A DNA stretch of 64,000 bases from Streptomyces cellulosae (lineage in GTDB: Bacteria > Actinomycetota > Actinomycetes > Streptomycetales > Streptomycetaceae): contig BNBH01000028.1 of NCBI GenBank assembly GCA_014655195.1, forward strand, positions 1-64,000, written 5' to 3'. Below are positions 16,127 through 28,544 of the stretch, in pieces. Below the pieces are notes generated by a model. It was not told the DNA's origin. It saw only the letters and a list, made by a program, of their open reading frames with translations, and made no database searches. How positions within the stretch are numbered: position 1 is the first letter of the stretch; each line of letters begins with the position of its first letter. Both the position numbers and the translations under genes were made by a program.

Positions 16127-17910
16127 CGGTGCTCCTCCCGTTCCTCCGCCGGGTCGCCCGACATGAGGTGCGCGTACTCGGCGTTGCCGCGCAGCAGTTC
16201 GTGATGGGTGCCGACCGCCGTGATCCGTCCGCCGGACAGCAGCGCCACCCGGTCGGCGAGCAGCACGGTGGACGGGCGGTGCGCCACGATCAGCGCCGTG
16301 GTGTCGGCGAGCACCCGGCGCAGCGCGGCCTCGACCGCGGCCTCGGTGTGCACGTCCAGCGCGGACAGCGGATCGTCCAGCACCAGGAAGTCGGGGCGCC
16401 CCACGACCGCGCGGGCCAGTGCGAGCCGCTGCCGCTGCCCGCCGGACAGGCTCAGGCCCTGCTCGCCGACCTGGGTGGCGGTGCCCTGCGGCAGGGCGTG
16501 CGCGAAGTCGGCCTGGGCGACGGCCAGGGCGCGGTCCAGGTCCTCCTCGTCGCTGCCGCCGCCCATCAGGACGTTCTCGCCGACGGTCGCGGAGAACAGC
16601 GTGGGCTCCTCGAAGGCGACGGCGACCCGGGACCGCAGCTCCTCCCGGGACATGTCCCCGATGTCCCGCCCGTCGAGGGTGATGCGCCCCTCGGTGACCT
16701 CGTGGAGCCGGGGCACCAGCGCGGTCAGCGTGGTCTTGCCGCTGCCGGTCGCCCCGACCAGCGCCAGCGACTCGCCGGGCCGGATGTGCAGGTCGACGCG
16801 GTCCAGCACGGGCGGGGAGCCCTCGGGCGCGTCCGGGTAGCGGAAGGTGACGTTCTCGAACCGCAGCCCGCCCTCCCGGAAGCCGCCGTCCTTCGCCGGG
16901 GACGCCGTGGCGCCCGGCTCCGGCTCGGAGTCCATCACCTCGAAGTACCGCTCGGTGGCCGTCGCCGCCTCCTGGCTCATCGCCAGCAGGAAGCCGATGG
17001 AGTCCACCGGCCAGCGCAGCGCCAGCGCCGTCGACAGGAACGCCACCAGGGTGCCCGCCGACAGCTCGCCGTCCGCCACCTGCACGGCGCCCAGCACCAG
17101 AGCGGCCCCGATGGCCAGTTCGGGCAGGGTCACGATGATCCCGAGGATCGTGGCCAGCAGCCGCGCCTTGTGCAGTTCGGTGCCCCGCAGCTTCCCCGAC
17201 AGCTCCCGGAACGCCCGCGCCTGGCTGTGGTGCCGGCCGAACCCCTTGATGATCCGGATGCCGAGCACGCTCTCCTCGACCACGGTCGTCAGATCGCCCA
17301 CCTGGTCCTGCGCCTGCCGCGCCGCCCGCGAGTACTGCTTCTCGAACACCACGCAGGTGATCAGCACGGGCACCGCCGGCACCAGGATGACCAGCCCCAG
17401 CGTCCAGTCCTGGACCAGCATGATGATCACGCCGACCAGGATCGTCACCCCGTTGACCAGCAGGAAGGTCAGCGGGAACGCGAGGAACATCCGCAGCAGC
17501 CCGAGGTCCGTGGTGGCCCGGGACAGCAGCTGGCCCGAGGCCCAGCGGTCGTGGAAGACGATCGGCAGCCGCTGCAGATGCCGGTACAGGTCGGCCCGCA
17601 TCTCCGCCTCGACGTGCGACAGCGGCCGCGCCACCAGCCAGCGCCGGAACCCGAACAGCAGCGCCTCGGCGAGCCCGAGCAGCAGCAGGTACAGCGCGCC
17701 GAGCCACACTCCCGCCGGGTCCCGGTCGGCGATCGGGCCGTCGACCATCCACTTGAGCACCAGCGGGATGACCAGCCCGATGCAGGACGCCAGGACGGCG
17801 ATGAACGCGGCGGTGAACAGGCGCGCCCGCACGGGACGCACGTACGGCCACAGCCGCAGCAGCGTCCGCACGGTGGAGCGGGGTTCCCCGGGAGAAGGTG
17901 TAGTGGGCAT
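16123..17910 (-). CDS. ABC exporter half-transporter, NBD with Asp in place of catalytic Glu
   Basis: A 595-residue TMD-NBD exporter subunit, first gene of the five-gene leftward operon. The membrane domain covers about residues 15-310. The NBD has Walker A GATGSGKTT (about 384), signature SLSGGQRQR, Walker B FLVLDDPLSALD (about 510, Asp instead of the catalytic Glu), Q-loop FEEPTLF (Glu for Gln) and H-loop IVAHRPS. These changes mark the non-catalytic half of a heterodimeric exporter. No Shine-Dalgarno is seen before the ATG; a TACTCT hexamer lies nine bases upstream, so the transcript may be leaderless or nearly so. Confidence 0.92.
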   Translation of the reverse strand: MPTTPSPGEPRSTVRTLLRLWPYVRPVRARLFTAAFIAVLASCIGLVIPLVLKWMVDGPIADRDPAGVWLGALYLLLLGLAEALLFGFRRWLVARPLSHVEAEMRADLYRHLQRLPIVFHDRWASGQLLSRATTDLGLLRMFLAFPLTFLLVNGVTILVGVIIMLVQDWTLGLVILVPAVPVLITCVVFEKQYSRAARQAQDQVGDLTTVVEESVLGIRIIKGFGRHHSQARAFRELSGKLRGTELHKARLLATILGIIVTLPELAIGAALVLGAVQVADGELSAGTLVAFLSTALALRWPVDSIGFLLAMSQEAATATERYFEVMDSEPEPGATASPAKDGGFREGGLRFENVTFRYPDAPEGSPPVLDRVDLHIRPGESLALVGATGSGKTTLTALVPRLHEVTEGRITLDGRDIGDMSREELRSRVAVAFEEPTLFSATVGENVLMGGGSDEEDLDRALAVAQADFAHALPQGTATQVGEQGLSLSGGQRQRLALARAVVGRPDFLVLDDPLSALDVHTEAAVEAALRRVLADTTALIVAHRPSTVLLADRVALLSGGRITAVGTHHELLRGNAEYAHLMSGDPAEEREEHR

Positions 17911-17918
17911 CAGCAGTG

Positions 17919-17924
17919 AGAGTA
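17919..17924 (-). promoter_or_regulatory. Possible -10 box of the ABC exporter operon
   Basis: TACTCT on the minus strand, nine bases upstream of the ATG at 17910. With no ribosome binding site in the gap, this suggests transcription starting at or very near the start codon. Confidence 0.35.
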
Positions 17925-18130
17925 CGGTTCGCCACTGACGCTGCCCACCGAATTCCGGCCCGGTCCGCCTCGTCCGCGAGTCCTACGACCGCCGCCCCGG
18001 ACCGCCCGCACCTGGACGAACGCCCTTGTACGGCCCGGGAGTCGTACCACTCCATCGGCCGATCGGACGATGCGAGGCCGAGCGCGACGGCCGATGTCCG
18101 CGCGCCCCGTCCACCCCGACACTGACCAGC

Positions 18131-19029
<899 letters not shown>

Positions 19030-19033
<4 letters not shown>

Positions 19034-19779
19034 GCACCGGACTCGTCGACACGGCGGTGCTGCGCACCGAGTTCCGTCTCTTCCGGCGCGAACCCGCCGG
19101 CATCTTCTGGATCATGCTGTTCCCGACCCTGCTGCTGGCGGTCCTCGGCTCCATCCCCTCCTTCCGGGAGGCCGACCCCGCCCTCGGCGGACTGCGCCCC
19201 GTCGACGCCTACGTGCCGGTCACCCTCCTCCTCGGGCTGATCATCGGCGGACTCCAGGGCATGCCGCCCACCCTCACCGGCTACCGCGAGACCGGCATCC
19301 TGCGCCGCATGTCCACCACACCGGTCCGCCCCTCCGCCCTGCTCGCCGCGCAGATGACGGTGCTCGGAGCCGCCTCCCTCGTCTCCGCGCTGCTCACCCT
19401 CGCCGTAGGACGGCTCGCCTTCGGGGTCGCCCTGCCGAAGCAGCCGTTCGGCCACCTCCTGGCGCTGCTGCTCGCCCTGGCCGCCTCCCTCGCCTTCGGC
19501 GCGCTGCTCAGCGCCCTCGCCCGCACCGCGAAGATCGCCGCCGCGGCCGGCTCCGCCGCGCTGTTCCCGGCCATGTTCACCGCGGGCGTGTGGCTCCCCG
19601 TCGAGGCCATGCCCGACCTGATGGCGGACATCGTCGGCTGGACCCCGTTCGGCGCGGCCGCCCGGGCGCTGAACGAGGCGTCGGCGGGCCACTGGCCGGG
19701 CGCGGCGCACCTCGCGGTGACGGCCGGCTGGGCGGTGCTGCTCACGGCCGGCGCGGTGCGCCGGTTCCGCTGGGAGTGA
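19030..19779 (+). CDS. ABC-2 type transporter permease
   Basis: A 249-residue integral membrane protein with about six hydrophobic segments (IFWIMLFPTLLLAVLG, VTLLLGLIIGGLQG, then four more to the C-terminus). The central YRETGILRRMSTTPV is the characteristic cytoplasmic loop of ABC-2 permeases. The ATG overlaps the stop of the ATPase gene (ATGA), so the two are translationally coupled and form one exporter. The stop is 27 bases before the sensor kinase start, which suggests a four-gene operon. Confidence 0.92.
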
Positions 19780-19805
19780 GGGCGGCGGTGCCGGACACTG
19801 GTGCG

Positions 19806-21062
19806 ATGACGGAATCGGCCCGACTCGAGGACCGCTGGGCGGTGTTCGACCGCTGGGGCCCCTACGGACTGCTGGTGCTGGGCGCCGTGCTGGCCTGGGC
19901 GAGCGCCGACGCCCTGGGCATGAGCACCGGCGAACGGCGGACCGCCGGCGCCCTCACCGCCGGGGCCGTCGCCGTGGAGCTGTGGTGGGGCGTGCGCTCA
20001 CGCACCCGGCCTCCCGGACCGTCCGCGGCGGGCATCCGGCAGTACGTCCTGCGCTGGGCCCTCGGCTTCGCCCTGACCTGGCTGAACCCGCTGTTCGCCT
20101 TCTACGCCGTCATCGGCTACTTCAGCACCGAGCGCCTGCTGCCGCGTGCGCTGCGCAAGGCGGGCCTGTGCGCCACCGCCGTGACCTTGGCCGGCTCCCA
20201 GTCCGGCGGACTGCCGCCGCACGACGGGCTCGGCTGGACGCTGTTCGGTGCCCTGCTGGCCGCCAACGGCATCCTGGTCCTGCTCTTCGGACACTTCGCC
20301 GACCTGGAGGAGGACCGCGGCCGGGCCCGCCTGGCCACCATCGCCGAACTCGAGCGCACCAACACCGCGTTGCAGCGGGCCCTCGACGAGAACGCCGCCC
20401 TGCACTCCCAACTGCTCGTCCAGGCACGGGAGGCCGGGGTCGCCGACGAGCGCCGCAGGCTCGCCGCCGAGATCCACGACACCCTGGCCCAGGGCCTGAC
20501 CGGCATCATCGCCCAGCTCCAGGTCGCCGTGAACACCCCCGACCCGGCCGCCGGACGCGGCCGTCTGGAACGGGCCCTCGCCCTGGCCCGCGAGAGCCTC
20601 GGCGAGGCCCGCCGCTCCGTGCACAACCTCGCCCCGGTCGCCCTGGCCGAGGGCGGCCTGCCCGGCGCGCTGCGCAGGACCGTCGCCGAGTGGGCCGAAC
20701 GCAACGGGGTGAAGGCCGGGTTCACCGTCACCGGGACCGTCGAGAAGCTGCACGACGAGATGGCGGCCACGCTGCTGCGCATCGCCCAGGAGGCCCTTGC
20801 CAACATCGCGCGCCACGCGGGGGCCTCCCGCGCCGGCGTCACCCTCTCCTACATGGGCGACGAGGTCAGCCTCGACGTCCGCGACGACGGGCGGGGCTTC
20901 GACCCGCTCGCCGTCCCCGCGCGCACCTCAGCCGGCGGCTTCGGCCTCGACGGCATGAGGGCCCGCGCCGAACGCGTCGCCGGGTCCCTCACGGTCGAGT
21001 CCGAGCCGGGCGGCGGCACGGCGGTCTCGGCTCGCGTACCGTTGGTCCGCCATGATCCGTGA
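19806..21062 (+). CDS. Membrane sensor histidine kinase, HisKA_3 type
   Basis: A 418-residue kinase. Four to five hydrophobic segments form the N-terminal sensor (about residues 15-165), and a short coiled coil (DLEEDRGRARLATIAELERT) leads to the dimerisation domain. The phosphorylated His is H224 in RRLAAEIHDTLAQGL, the hallmark of the NarX/DesK class. The ATPase domain has AQEALANIARHAGA (N box), DVRDDGRGFD and GFGLDGMRAR. It overlaps the response regulator by 11 bases. Position behind an ABC exporter suggests that it senses the exported compound or membrane stress and controls the operon. Start chosen at MTESARLED; upstream bases show only a weak binding site. Confidence 0.9.
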   Translation: MTESARLEDRWAVFDRWGPYGLLVLGAVLAWASADALGMSTGERRTAGALTAGAVAVELWWGVRSRTRPPGPSAAGIRQYVLRWALGFALTWLNPLFAFYAVIGYFSTERLLPRALRKAGLCATAVTLAGSQSGGLPPHDGLGWTLFGALLAANGILVLLFGHFADLEEDRGRARLATIAELERTNTALQRALDENAALHSQLLVQAREAGVADERRRLAAEIHDTLAQGLTGIIAQLQVAVNTPDPAAGRGRLERALALARESLGEARRSVHNLAPVALAEGGLPGALRRTVAEWAERNGVKAGFTVTGTVEKLHDEMAATLLRIAQEALANIARHAGASRAGVTLSYMGDEVSLDVRDDGRGFDPLAVPARTSAGGFGLDGMRARAERVAGSLTVESEPGGGTAVSARVPLVRHDP

Positions 21063-21741
21063 CACCGTGCCCGACGAGGCCGCCGAGCCCGTGATCACCC
21101 TGCTGGTCGTCGACGACCACCCGGTCGTCCGGGACGGCCTGCGCGGCATGTTCGAGTCCGCGCCCGGCTTCCGCGTGCTGGGCGAGGCGGCCGACGGCGC
21201 GGCGGCGCTCCGGCGGGCGGAGGAGCTCGACCCCGACGTGATCCTCATGGACCTGCGCATGCCCGGCACGGGCGGCGTGGAGGCCATCCGGGAGCTGACC
21301 CGCCGGGGCGCCCGCGCCCGGGTGCTGGTGCTCACCACGTACGACACCGACTCCGACACGCTGCCCGCGATCGAGGCGGGCGCGACCGGCTATCTGCTCA
21401 AGGACGCCCCGCGCGAGGAGCTGTTCGCGGCCGTCCGCGCCGCGGCCGAGGGGCGTTCCGTGCTGTCCCCGGCCGTCGCCTCCCGGCTGGTGTCCGCCGT
21501 CCGCGCGCCCCGCACCCCGGACACGGAGCCGCTGTCCGCGCGGGAGCGGGAGGTGCTGGCGCTGGTCGCCAAGGGCACCTCCAACCGGGAGATCGCCCGC
21601 GAGCTGTTCATCAGCGAGGCCACGGTGAAGACGCATCTGACGCACATCTTCGCCAAGCTGGGCGCCAAGGACCGGGCCGCGGCGGTGGCGACGGCGTACG
21701 ACCGGGGCATCCTGGGCCGACCGCGTCCTGCGGACCGCTGA
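21052..21741 (+). CDS. NarL/LuxR-family response regulator
   Basis: A 229-residue two-domain regulator. The receiver domain has the acidic pair in LLVVDDHPVVRDGL and phosphorylatable D67 in DPDVILMDLRMPG, with conserved Thr/Ser (LVLTTYDTD) and Lys (YLLKDAP). The C-terminal LuxR-type helix-turn-helix (LSAREREVLALVAKG, then ATVKTHLTHIFAKL) binds DNA. It is the partner of the overlapping histidine kinase. The final gene of the cluster; it converges with glgX after a 24-base gap containing a short CCGGCG/CGCCGG hairpin. Confidence 0.93.
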   Translation: MIRDTVPDEAAEPVITLLVVDDHPVVRDGLRGMFESAPGFRVLGEAADGAAALRRAEELDPDVILMDLRMPGTGGVEAIRELTRRGARARVLVLTTYDTDSDTLPAIEAGATGYLLKDAPREELFAAVRAAAEGRSVLSPAVASRLVSAVRAPRTPDTEPLSAREREVLALVAKGTSNREIARELFISEATVKTHLTHIFAKLGAKDRAAAVATAYDRGILGRPRPADR

Positions 21742-21765
21742 CCACGGACCGGCGCACGCCGGACG

Positions 21766-24018
<2,253 letters not shown>

Positions 24019-24204
24019 CTGTCAGCCTCCCGCGGCTCGTGGGGGACGACGGCGGACAGGTGAGCCACGGCCCGTGCGGCTCCGGCCGCGGCTCCCCGGT
24101 GCGTCGTCCTCCCACAGTTCTGCCCAGAGCGCGCCTCGCACTCACGTTTCCCCGAGGGGCGGCACGGTCGTTTCCCGGAGGCGAGGCCCGTCGTTGGGTA
24201 CCGC

Positions 24205-25431
24205 GTGAGGCACGTAACTGGGCGCGCACGGCGCGCGAGGGCCGCGCTGGCCGTCGTAGTGACATGGGCAGGACTGCTGACCGCGACCGCCGGGTGCGGC
24301 CCGGAGGGTCCCCTCCCGGGGGCCTTCGGGCCGCCGGGGCGCGGGGAGGTCGTCCAGGTGTCCCCGCGCGACGGCAGCAAGGGCGTACGCCCCGGCGAGC
24401 CGCTGCGGGTGCGGGTGGCCGAGGGCCGGCTGGAGTCGGTGAAGGCGGTCGTGTCGCAGGACGCGCGCGAGACACCGGTCCCGGGCCGGATCTCCGAGGA
24501 CGGGCGCACCTGGAGGCCCGACGACGAACGGCTGGCGCTCGCCGCGAAGTACACCGTCGACGCGGTCGCCGTGGACGGCTCGGGACGCCGCTCCGCCCGG
24601 CACACCACGTTCACCACACACGTCCCGGAGGAACGCTTCATCGGCTACGTCGCCCCCGAGGACCGCTCCACCGTCGGCACCGGGATGATCGTCTCCCTGG
24701 AGTTCAACCGGAAGATCACCCGCCGCGCCGCCGTGGAACGCGCGGTCGAGGTCACGGCGGAGCCCGCCGTCGAGATCCGCCCCCACTGGTTCGGCGACAC
24801 CCGCCTGGACTTCCGCCCCGAGGAGTACTGGAAGCCCGGCACGGAGGTCACCGTCGACCTGAACCTGCGCGACGTCGAGGGCGCGTCCGGCGTCTACGGC
24901 CTCCAGCGCCGCACCTTCACCTTCACCGTCGGCCGCAGCCAGGTGTCCGTGGTCGACGCCTCCGCCCACACCATGCGGGTACGGCGGGACGGGGAGCTGC
25001 TCGCCACCGTGCCGGTCACGGCGGGCGCGGCGAAGACCCCCACGTACAACGGCAAGATGGTGATCACCGAGATGCTCGAGGTCACCCGCATGAACAGCCG
25101 CACGGTCGGCTTCGGCGGCGAGTACGACATCCCCGACGTCCCGCACGCCATCCGGCTGACCAGCTCCGGCACCTTCCTGCACGGCAACTACTGGGCCGGT
25201 CCCGAGGTGTTCGGCAGCGAGAACGTCAGCCACGGCTGCGTCGGCCTGCGCGACGTGAAGGGCGGCAGCCCGGACACCCCCGCGGGCTGGTTCTTCGACC
25301 GCAGTCTGATCGGCGACGTCGTCGAGGTCGTCAACAGCGAGGACCGCACCGTCGCACCGGACAACGGGCTCGGCGGCTGGAACATGAACTGGAAGGAGTG
25401 GAAGGCCGGCAGCGCGGTGAACCGGAGCTGA
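24205..25431 (+). CDS. L,D-transpeptidase lipoprotein with Ig-like domains (YkuD catalytic domain), copy 1
   Basis: A 408-residue exported enzyme that makes 3-3 peptidoglycan cross-links. The N-terminal signal ends in a weak lipobox ATAGC. Two Ig-like modules follow (about residues 50-250), then the YkuD domain with H343, G344 and catalytic C345 in VSHGCVGLRDVKGG, preceded by TFLHGNYW. The C-terminal cap (WNMNWKEWKAG) resembles that of mycobacterial Ldts. The next gene encodes a close paralogue with the same domain order. The GTG start is placed to give a complete signal peptide. Confidence 0.93.
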   Translation: MRHVTGRARRARAALAVVVTWAGLLTATAGCGPEGPLPGAFGPPGRGEVVQVSPRDGSKGVRPGEPLRVRVAEGRLESVKAVVSQDARETPVPGRISEDGRTWRPDDERLALAAKYTVDAVAVDGSGRRSARHTTFTTHVPEERFIGYVAPEDRSTVGTGMIVSLEFNRKITRRAAVERAVEVTAEPAVEIRPHWFGDTRLDFRPEEYWKPGTEVTVDLNLRDVEGASGVYGLQRRTFTFTVGRSQVSVVDASAHTMRVRRDGELLATVPVTAGAAKTPTYNGKMVITEMLEVTRMNSRTVGFGGEYDIPDVPHAIRLTSSGTFLHGNYWAGPEVFGSENVSHGCVGLRDVKGGSPDTPAGWFFDRSLIGDVVEVVNSEDRTVAPDNGLGGWNMNWKEWKAGSAVNRS

Positions 25432-25583
25432 CGACACCCCCTCGGCCGGGCCGTTGAACTTGGAACGGAACGGTGACAAAACCTCCGCCTCCCAGGCTCC
25501 TGGCCTGTGGTTACCATTCGCCGTGTGCGCGACAGGCGCGCTGGGGGGCCGGGTCCGGCCAGACCCGCCGAGGGGAGAAACAA

Positions 25584-26825
25584 GTGAACGTGGGGCCGAT
25601 ATCGGGGGCGTCGGTGGGCGCGCGGCGCGGCGGCAGGAAGCTGGCGGCGCTGGCACTCGGGGTGATGCTGGCGGTCACCGCCTGCGGCGGGGGATCGGAG
25701 CCGGGGTCCGGCCCGGGCGACGGCAAGGGCAAGGGCCAGGACTCCACGGCGGCGCGCAGCACGCAGTCGGAGGCCCGGGTGGCGATCGCCCCGCGCAACG
25801 GCGCCAAGTCGGTCGAGACCAGCGGTGAGCTGAAGGTGACCGCCGCCCAGGGCAAGCTCACCGAGGTCGTCGTCAAGAACGAGAAGGGCAAGGCCGTCGA
25901 GGGCGCGATATCCGAGGACGGCGCCAGCTGGACGCCGTCCACCCACCTCGCCGCCTCCACCACCTACACGGTGCACGCCGTCGCGAAGGACGCCGAGGGC
26001 CGCACCACCACGCAGGACTCCCGCTTCACCACCCTGACGCCGAAGGAGACGTTCATCGGGCACTTCACCCCCGAGGACGGCTCCACCGTCGGCGTCGGGA
26101 TGCCCTTCTCCCTCAACTTCACCCGGGGCATCACCAAGCCCGACGACGTCGAGAAGGCCGTCCGCATCACCACCGTGCCGGCCGTCGAGGTCGAGGGCCA
26201 CTGGTTCGGCAACGACCGCCTGGACTTCCGCCCGCAGACGTACTGGAAGGCCGGCACCAAGGTCACCGTCGAGCTGAACCTCGACGGCGTCGAGGGCCGC
26301 GACGGCGTCTACGGCGAGCAGTCCAAGAAGGTCTCCTTCACCATCGGCCGCAGTCAGATCTCCGTGGTCGACGCCAAGAAGCACACCATGAAGGTGATCC
26401 GTGACGGCAAGGTGATCAAGAAGATCAAGGTCACCACCGGCGCCCCGGGCTACGAGACCTGGAACGGCAAGATGGTCATCAGCGAGAAGCTGACGGTCAC
26501 CCGGATGAACGGCGAGACGGTCGGCTACGGCGGCGAGTACGACATCAAGGACGTCCCGCACGCCATGCGCCTGTCCACCTCCGGCACCTTCATCCACGGC
26601 AACTACTGGGGCGGCGACGCCTTCGGCAACCGCAACGCCAGCCACGGCTGCGTCGGCCTGCGCGACGTGAAGGGCGGCTGGGACAAGAAGGCCCCGGCGG
26701 CCTGGTTCTTCGACAACTCGCTGATCGGCGACGTCGTCGAGGTCAAGAACAGCGACGACGCGGTCATCGCGCCCGACAACGGCCTCAACGGCTGGAACAT
26801 GTCCTGGGAGAAGTGGAAGGCGTAG
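25584..26825 (+). CDS. L,D-transpeptidase lipoprotein with Ig-like domains, copy 2
   Basis: A 413-residue paralogue of the gene to its left. The signal peptide ends in a good lipobox (LAVTAC), followed by a Gly/Ser/Lys linker. Two Ig-like modules and the YkuD domain with H354 and catalytic C356 in SHGCVGLRDVKGG follow; TFIHGNYW and the cap WNMSWEKWKA are conserved. The GTG at 25584 is chosen because AGGGGAG lies seven bases upstream and the signal peptide starts there; the frame stays open further upstream without a signal-like start. It is unusually rich in Lys compared with copy 1. It is separated from copy 1 by 152 bases and followed by a strong terminator. Confidence 0.94.
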   Translation: MNVGPISGASVGARRGGRKLAALALGVMLAVTACGGGSEPGSGPGDGKGKGQDSTAARSTQSEARVAIAPRNGAKSVETSGELKVTAAQGKLTEVVVKNEKGKAVEGAISEDGASWTPSTHLAASTTYTVHAVAKDAEGRTTTQDSRFTTLTPKETFIGHFTPEDGSTVGVGMPFSLNFTRGITKPDDVEKAVRITTVPAVEVEGHWFGNDRLDFRPQTYWKAGTKVTVELNLDGVEGRDGVYGEQSKKVSFTIGRSQISVVDAKKHTMKVIRDGKVIKKIKVTTGAPGYETWNGKMVISEKLTVTRMNGETVGYGGEYDIKDVPHAMRLSTSGTFIHGNYWGGDAFGNRNASHGCVGLRDVKGGWDKKAPAAWFFDNSLIGDVVEVKNSDDAVIAPDNGLNGWNMSWEKWKA

Positions 26826-26843
26826 CGCCTCCGTTCGTCCCGT

Positions 26844-26875
26844 CTACGGCCCCGGTGTCCGCACCGGGGCCGTAG
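26844..26875 (+). terminator. Strong terminator after the second L,D-transpeptidase
   Basis: Perfect 14-bp stem (26844-26857 with 26862-26875) closed by a TCCG tetraloop, 18 bases past the stop codon. Confidence 0.9.
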
Positions 26876-26939
26876 GCGCCTGTGGGATGTGAGCCACGGC
26901 ACCGGAGCGCGGACCGTTAGTGGCCGTTAACCTGCTGGC

Positions 26940-27707
26940 ATGACCGTACATCTCGAAGTCGCCGAGGGCGTCGGCACGCTGCGCCTGGACCGCCCGCCCA
27001 TGAACGCGCTGGACGTCGCCACGCAGGACCGTCTGAAGGAGCTCGCCGAGGAGGCCACGCGCCGCGAGGACGTGCGCGCCGTGGTGATCTACGGCGGCGA
27101 GAAGGTGTTCGCGGCGGGCGCGGACATCAAGGAGATGCAGGCCATGGACCACACCGCGATGGTCCTGCGCGCCCGCGCCCTCCAGGACTCCTTCACGGCC
27201 GTCGCCCGCATCCCCAAGCCCGTCGTGGCCGCCGTCACCGGCTACGCGCTCGGCGGGGGCTGCGAGCTCGCCCTGTGCGCCGACTACCGGATCGCCGGGG
27301 AGAACGCCAAGCTCGGCCAGCCGGAGATCCTGCTCGGCCTGATCCCGGGCGCGGGCGGCACCCAGCGGCTCGCCCGGCTCGTCGGCCCGTCCAAGGCCAA
27401 GGACCTCATCTTCACCGGCCGCCAGGTGAAGGCCGACGAGGCCCTCGCCCTCGGCCTGGTGGACCGCGTGGTCCCCGCCGACGAGGTCTACACCCAGGCC
27501 CACGCCTGGGCGGCGAAGCTCGCCCAGGGCCCCGCGCTCGCGCTGCGGGCGGCCAAGGAGTCGGTCGACGCCGGCCTGGAGACGGACATCGACACCGGGC
27601 TCACGGTCGAGCGCAACTGGTTCGCCGGCCTGTTCGCCACCGAGGACCGCGAGCGGGGCATGCGCAGCTTCGTCGAGGAGGGCCCCGGCAAGGCGAAGTT
27701 TCTGTGA
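26940..27707 (+). CDS. Enoyl-CoA hydratase/isomerase (crotonase family)
   Basis: A 255-residue crotonase-fold enzyme that hydrates 2-enoyl-CoA in beta-oxidation or a related pathway. The oxyanion-hole segments are FAAGADIKEM and GYALGGGCEL. Both catalytic glutamates are present, E109 and E129, with the same 20-residue spacing as in the mammalian mitochondrial enzyme, so hydratase activity is likely rather than a divergent crotonase. GLIPGAGGTQRLARL is also typical. It stands alone between a terminator and a regulator gene. The exact acyl-CoA substrate cannot be read from sequence. Confidence 0.93.
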   Translation: MTVHLEVAEGVGTLRLDRPPMNALDVATQDRLKELAEEATRREDVRAVVIYGGEKVFAAGADIKEMQAMDHTAMVLRARALQDSFTAVARIPKPVVAAVTGYALGGGCELALCADYRIAGENAKLGQPEILLGLIPGAGGTQRLARLVGPSKAKDLIFTGRQVKADEALALGLVDRVVPADEVYTQAHAWAAKLAQGPALALRAAKESVDAGLETDIDTGLTVERNWFAGLFATEDRERGMRSFVEEGPGKAKFL

Positions 27708-27991
27708 CGAGCAGTTGAAATCCCCGCAAAGGGCTTGCAGTTGACGTCATGTCTGATCCGGCCCCCTCGGCGGTACGCATTATGGGAGCCTTAACGCACC
27801 CTTAAGCCGTTTCCGTGGAGGGGGCCCGTCGATTGCCCGAGCATGAGTCGTTTTCGCAGGTCGCGCAGGCTTTCGGAGGCATCGGCATGCCTGTGGCACA
27901 TGCCGGAGGACCAGGAGTGGACGGGGGCGCACGGGGGGCGTATTCCCTCGGAACGGCCCCGGCCGTGCCGGAGCCCCGCCATCATGGGGTC
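27708..27991. other. 284-base spacer upstream of the anti-sigma-like ATPase gene
   Basis: The reading frame of the next gene is open from 27815, but this part has no recognisable domain. TTGCAG/TTGACG hexamers (27735-27746) and the AT-richer CATTATGG (27778-27785) are promoter-like but not correctly spaced. Nothing else is supported. Confidence 0.4.
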
Positions 27992-28495
27992 ATGGCGGGG
28001 CTGGAGGGCATGGAACAGCCGCGGGGAGACGGACGCGCCATCGCGTCACGCTGGTCGCCGACGGTCGAGGACGAACGTGCCGTGCACGCGCTGGAGGTGC
28101 ACGGCGACCCCACGGAGGGCGAAGTTCCGCTCCCGTCCCTCCCCGAGTCCGCCGCCGTGGCCCGCCGGCTGGTCCAGATCGTCATCCTGCGCCGCTGGGG
28201 CCTCACCCCGAAGCTCACCGAGGACGCGGTACTGCTCGTCTCGGAACTCGTCGGCAACGCCGTACGCCACACCGGCGCCCGCGCCTTCGGACTGCGCATG
28301 CGGCACCGCCGGGGCTGGATCCGCGTCGAGGTCCGCGACCCGTCCCGCGCCCTGCCCTGTCTGATGCCGGTGCAGGAGACGGACATCAGCGGCCGCGGCC
28401 TGTTCCTCGTCGACAAACTCGCCGACCGCTGGGGCGTCGACCTCCTCTCCCACGGCAAGACCACCTGGTTCGAGATGCGGGTGGCGGACCGCTGA
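27992..28495 (+). CDS. ATP-binding anti-sigma-factor-like protein (HATPase_c_2)
   Basis: About 167 residues of a GHKL ATPase fold as in SpoIIAB/RsbW anti-sigma factors and the many Streptomyces regulators of this type. Key motifs are the N box TEDAVLLVSELVGNAVRHT, the G1-like VEVRDPSRALPCLM and GRGLFLVDKLADRWGVD. It lacks a membrane segment. It could hold a sigma factor or phosphorylate an antagonist, but no sigma or STAS gene is adjacent, so the partner is unknown. The start is uncertain: ATG 27992 is used; ATG 28010 has GGAGG too close to it, and GTG 27815 would add 59 residues. Confidence 0.8.
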   Translation: MAGLEGMEQPRGDGRAIASRWSPTVEDERAVHALEVHGDPTEGEVPLPSLPESAAVARRLVQIVILRRWGLTPKLTEDAVLLVSELVGNAVRHTGARAFGLRMRHRRGWIRVEVRDPSRALPCLMPVQETDISGRGLFLVDKLADRWGVDLLSHGKTTWFEMRVADR

Positions 28496-28544
28496 CCCGT
28501 GCGCGCTTGAGTCTCCACCCGCTGGAAGGCCCACACTCCCCGAC

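Noticed and set aside
27815..27991. 59-residue N-terminal extension of the anti-sigma-like ATPase
   Set aside because: No domain or conserved motif and no better ribosome site; kept only as an alternative start.
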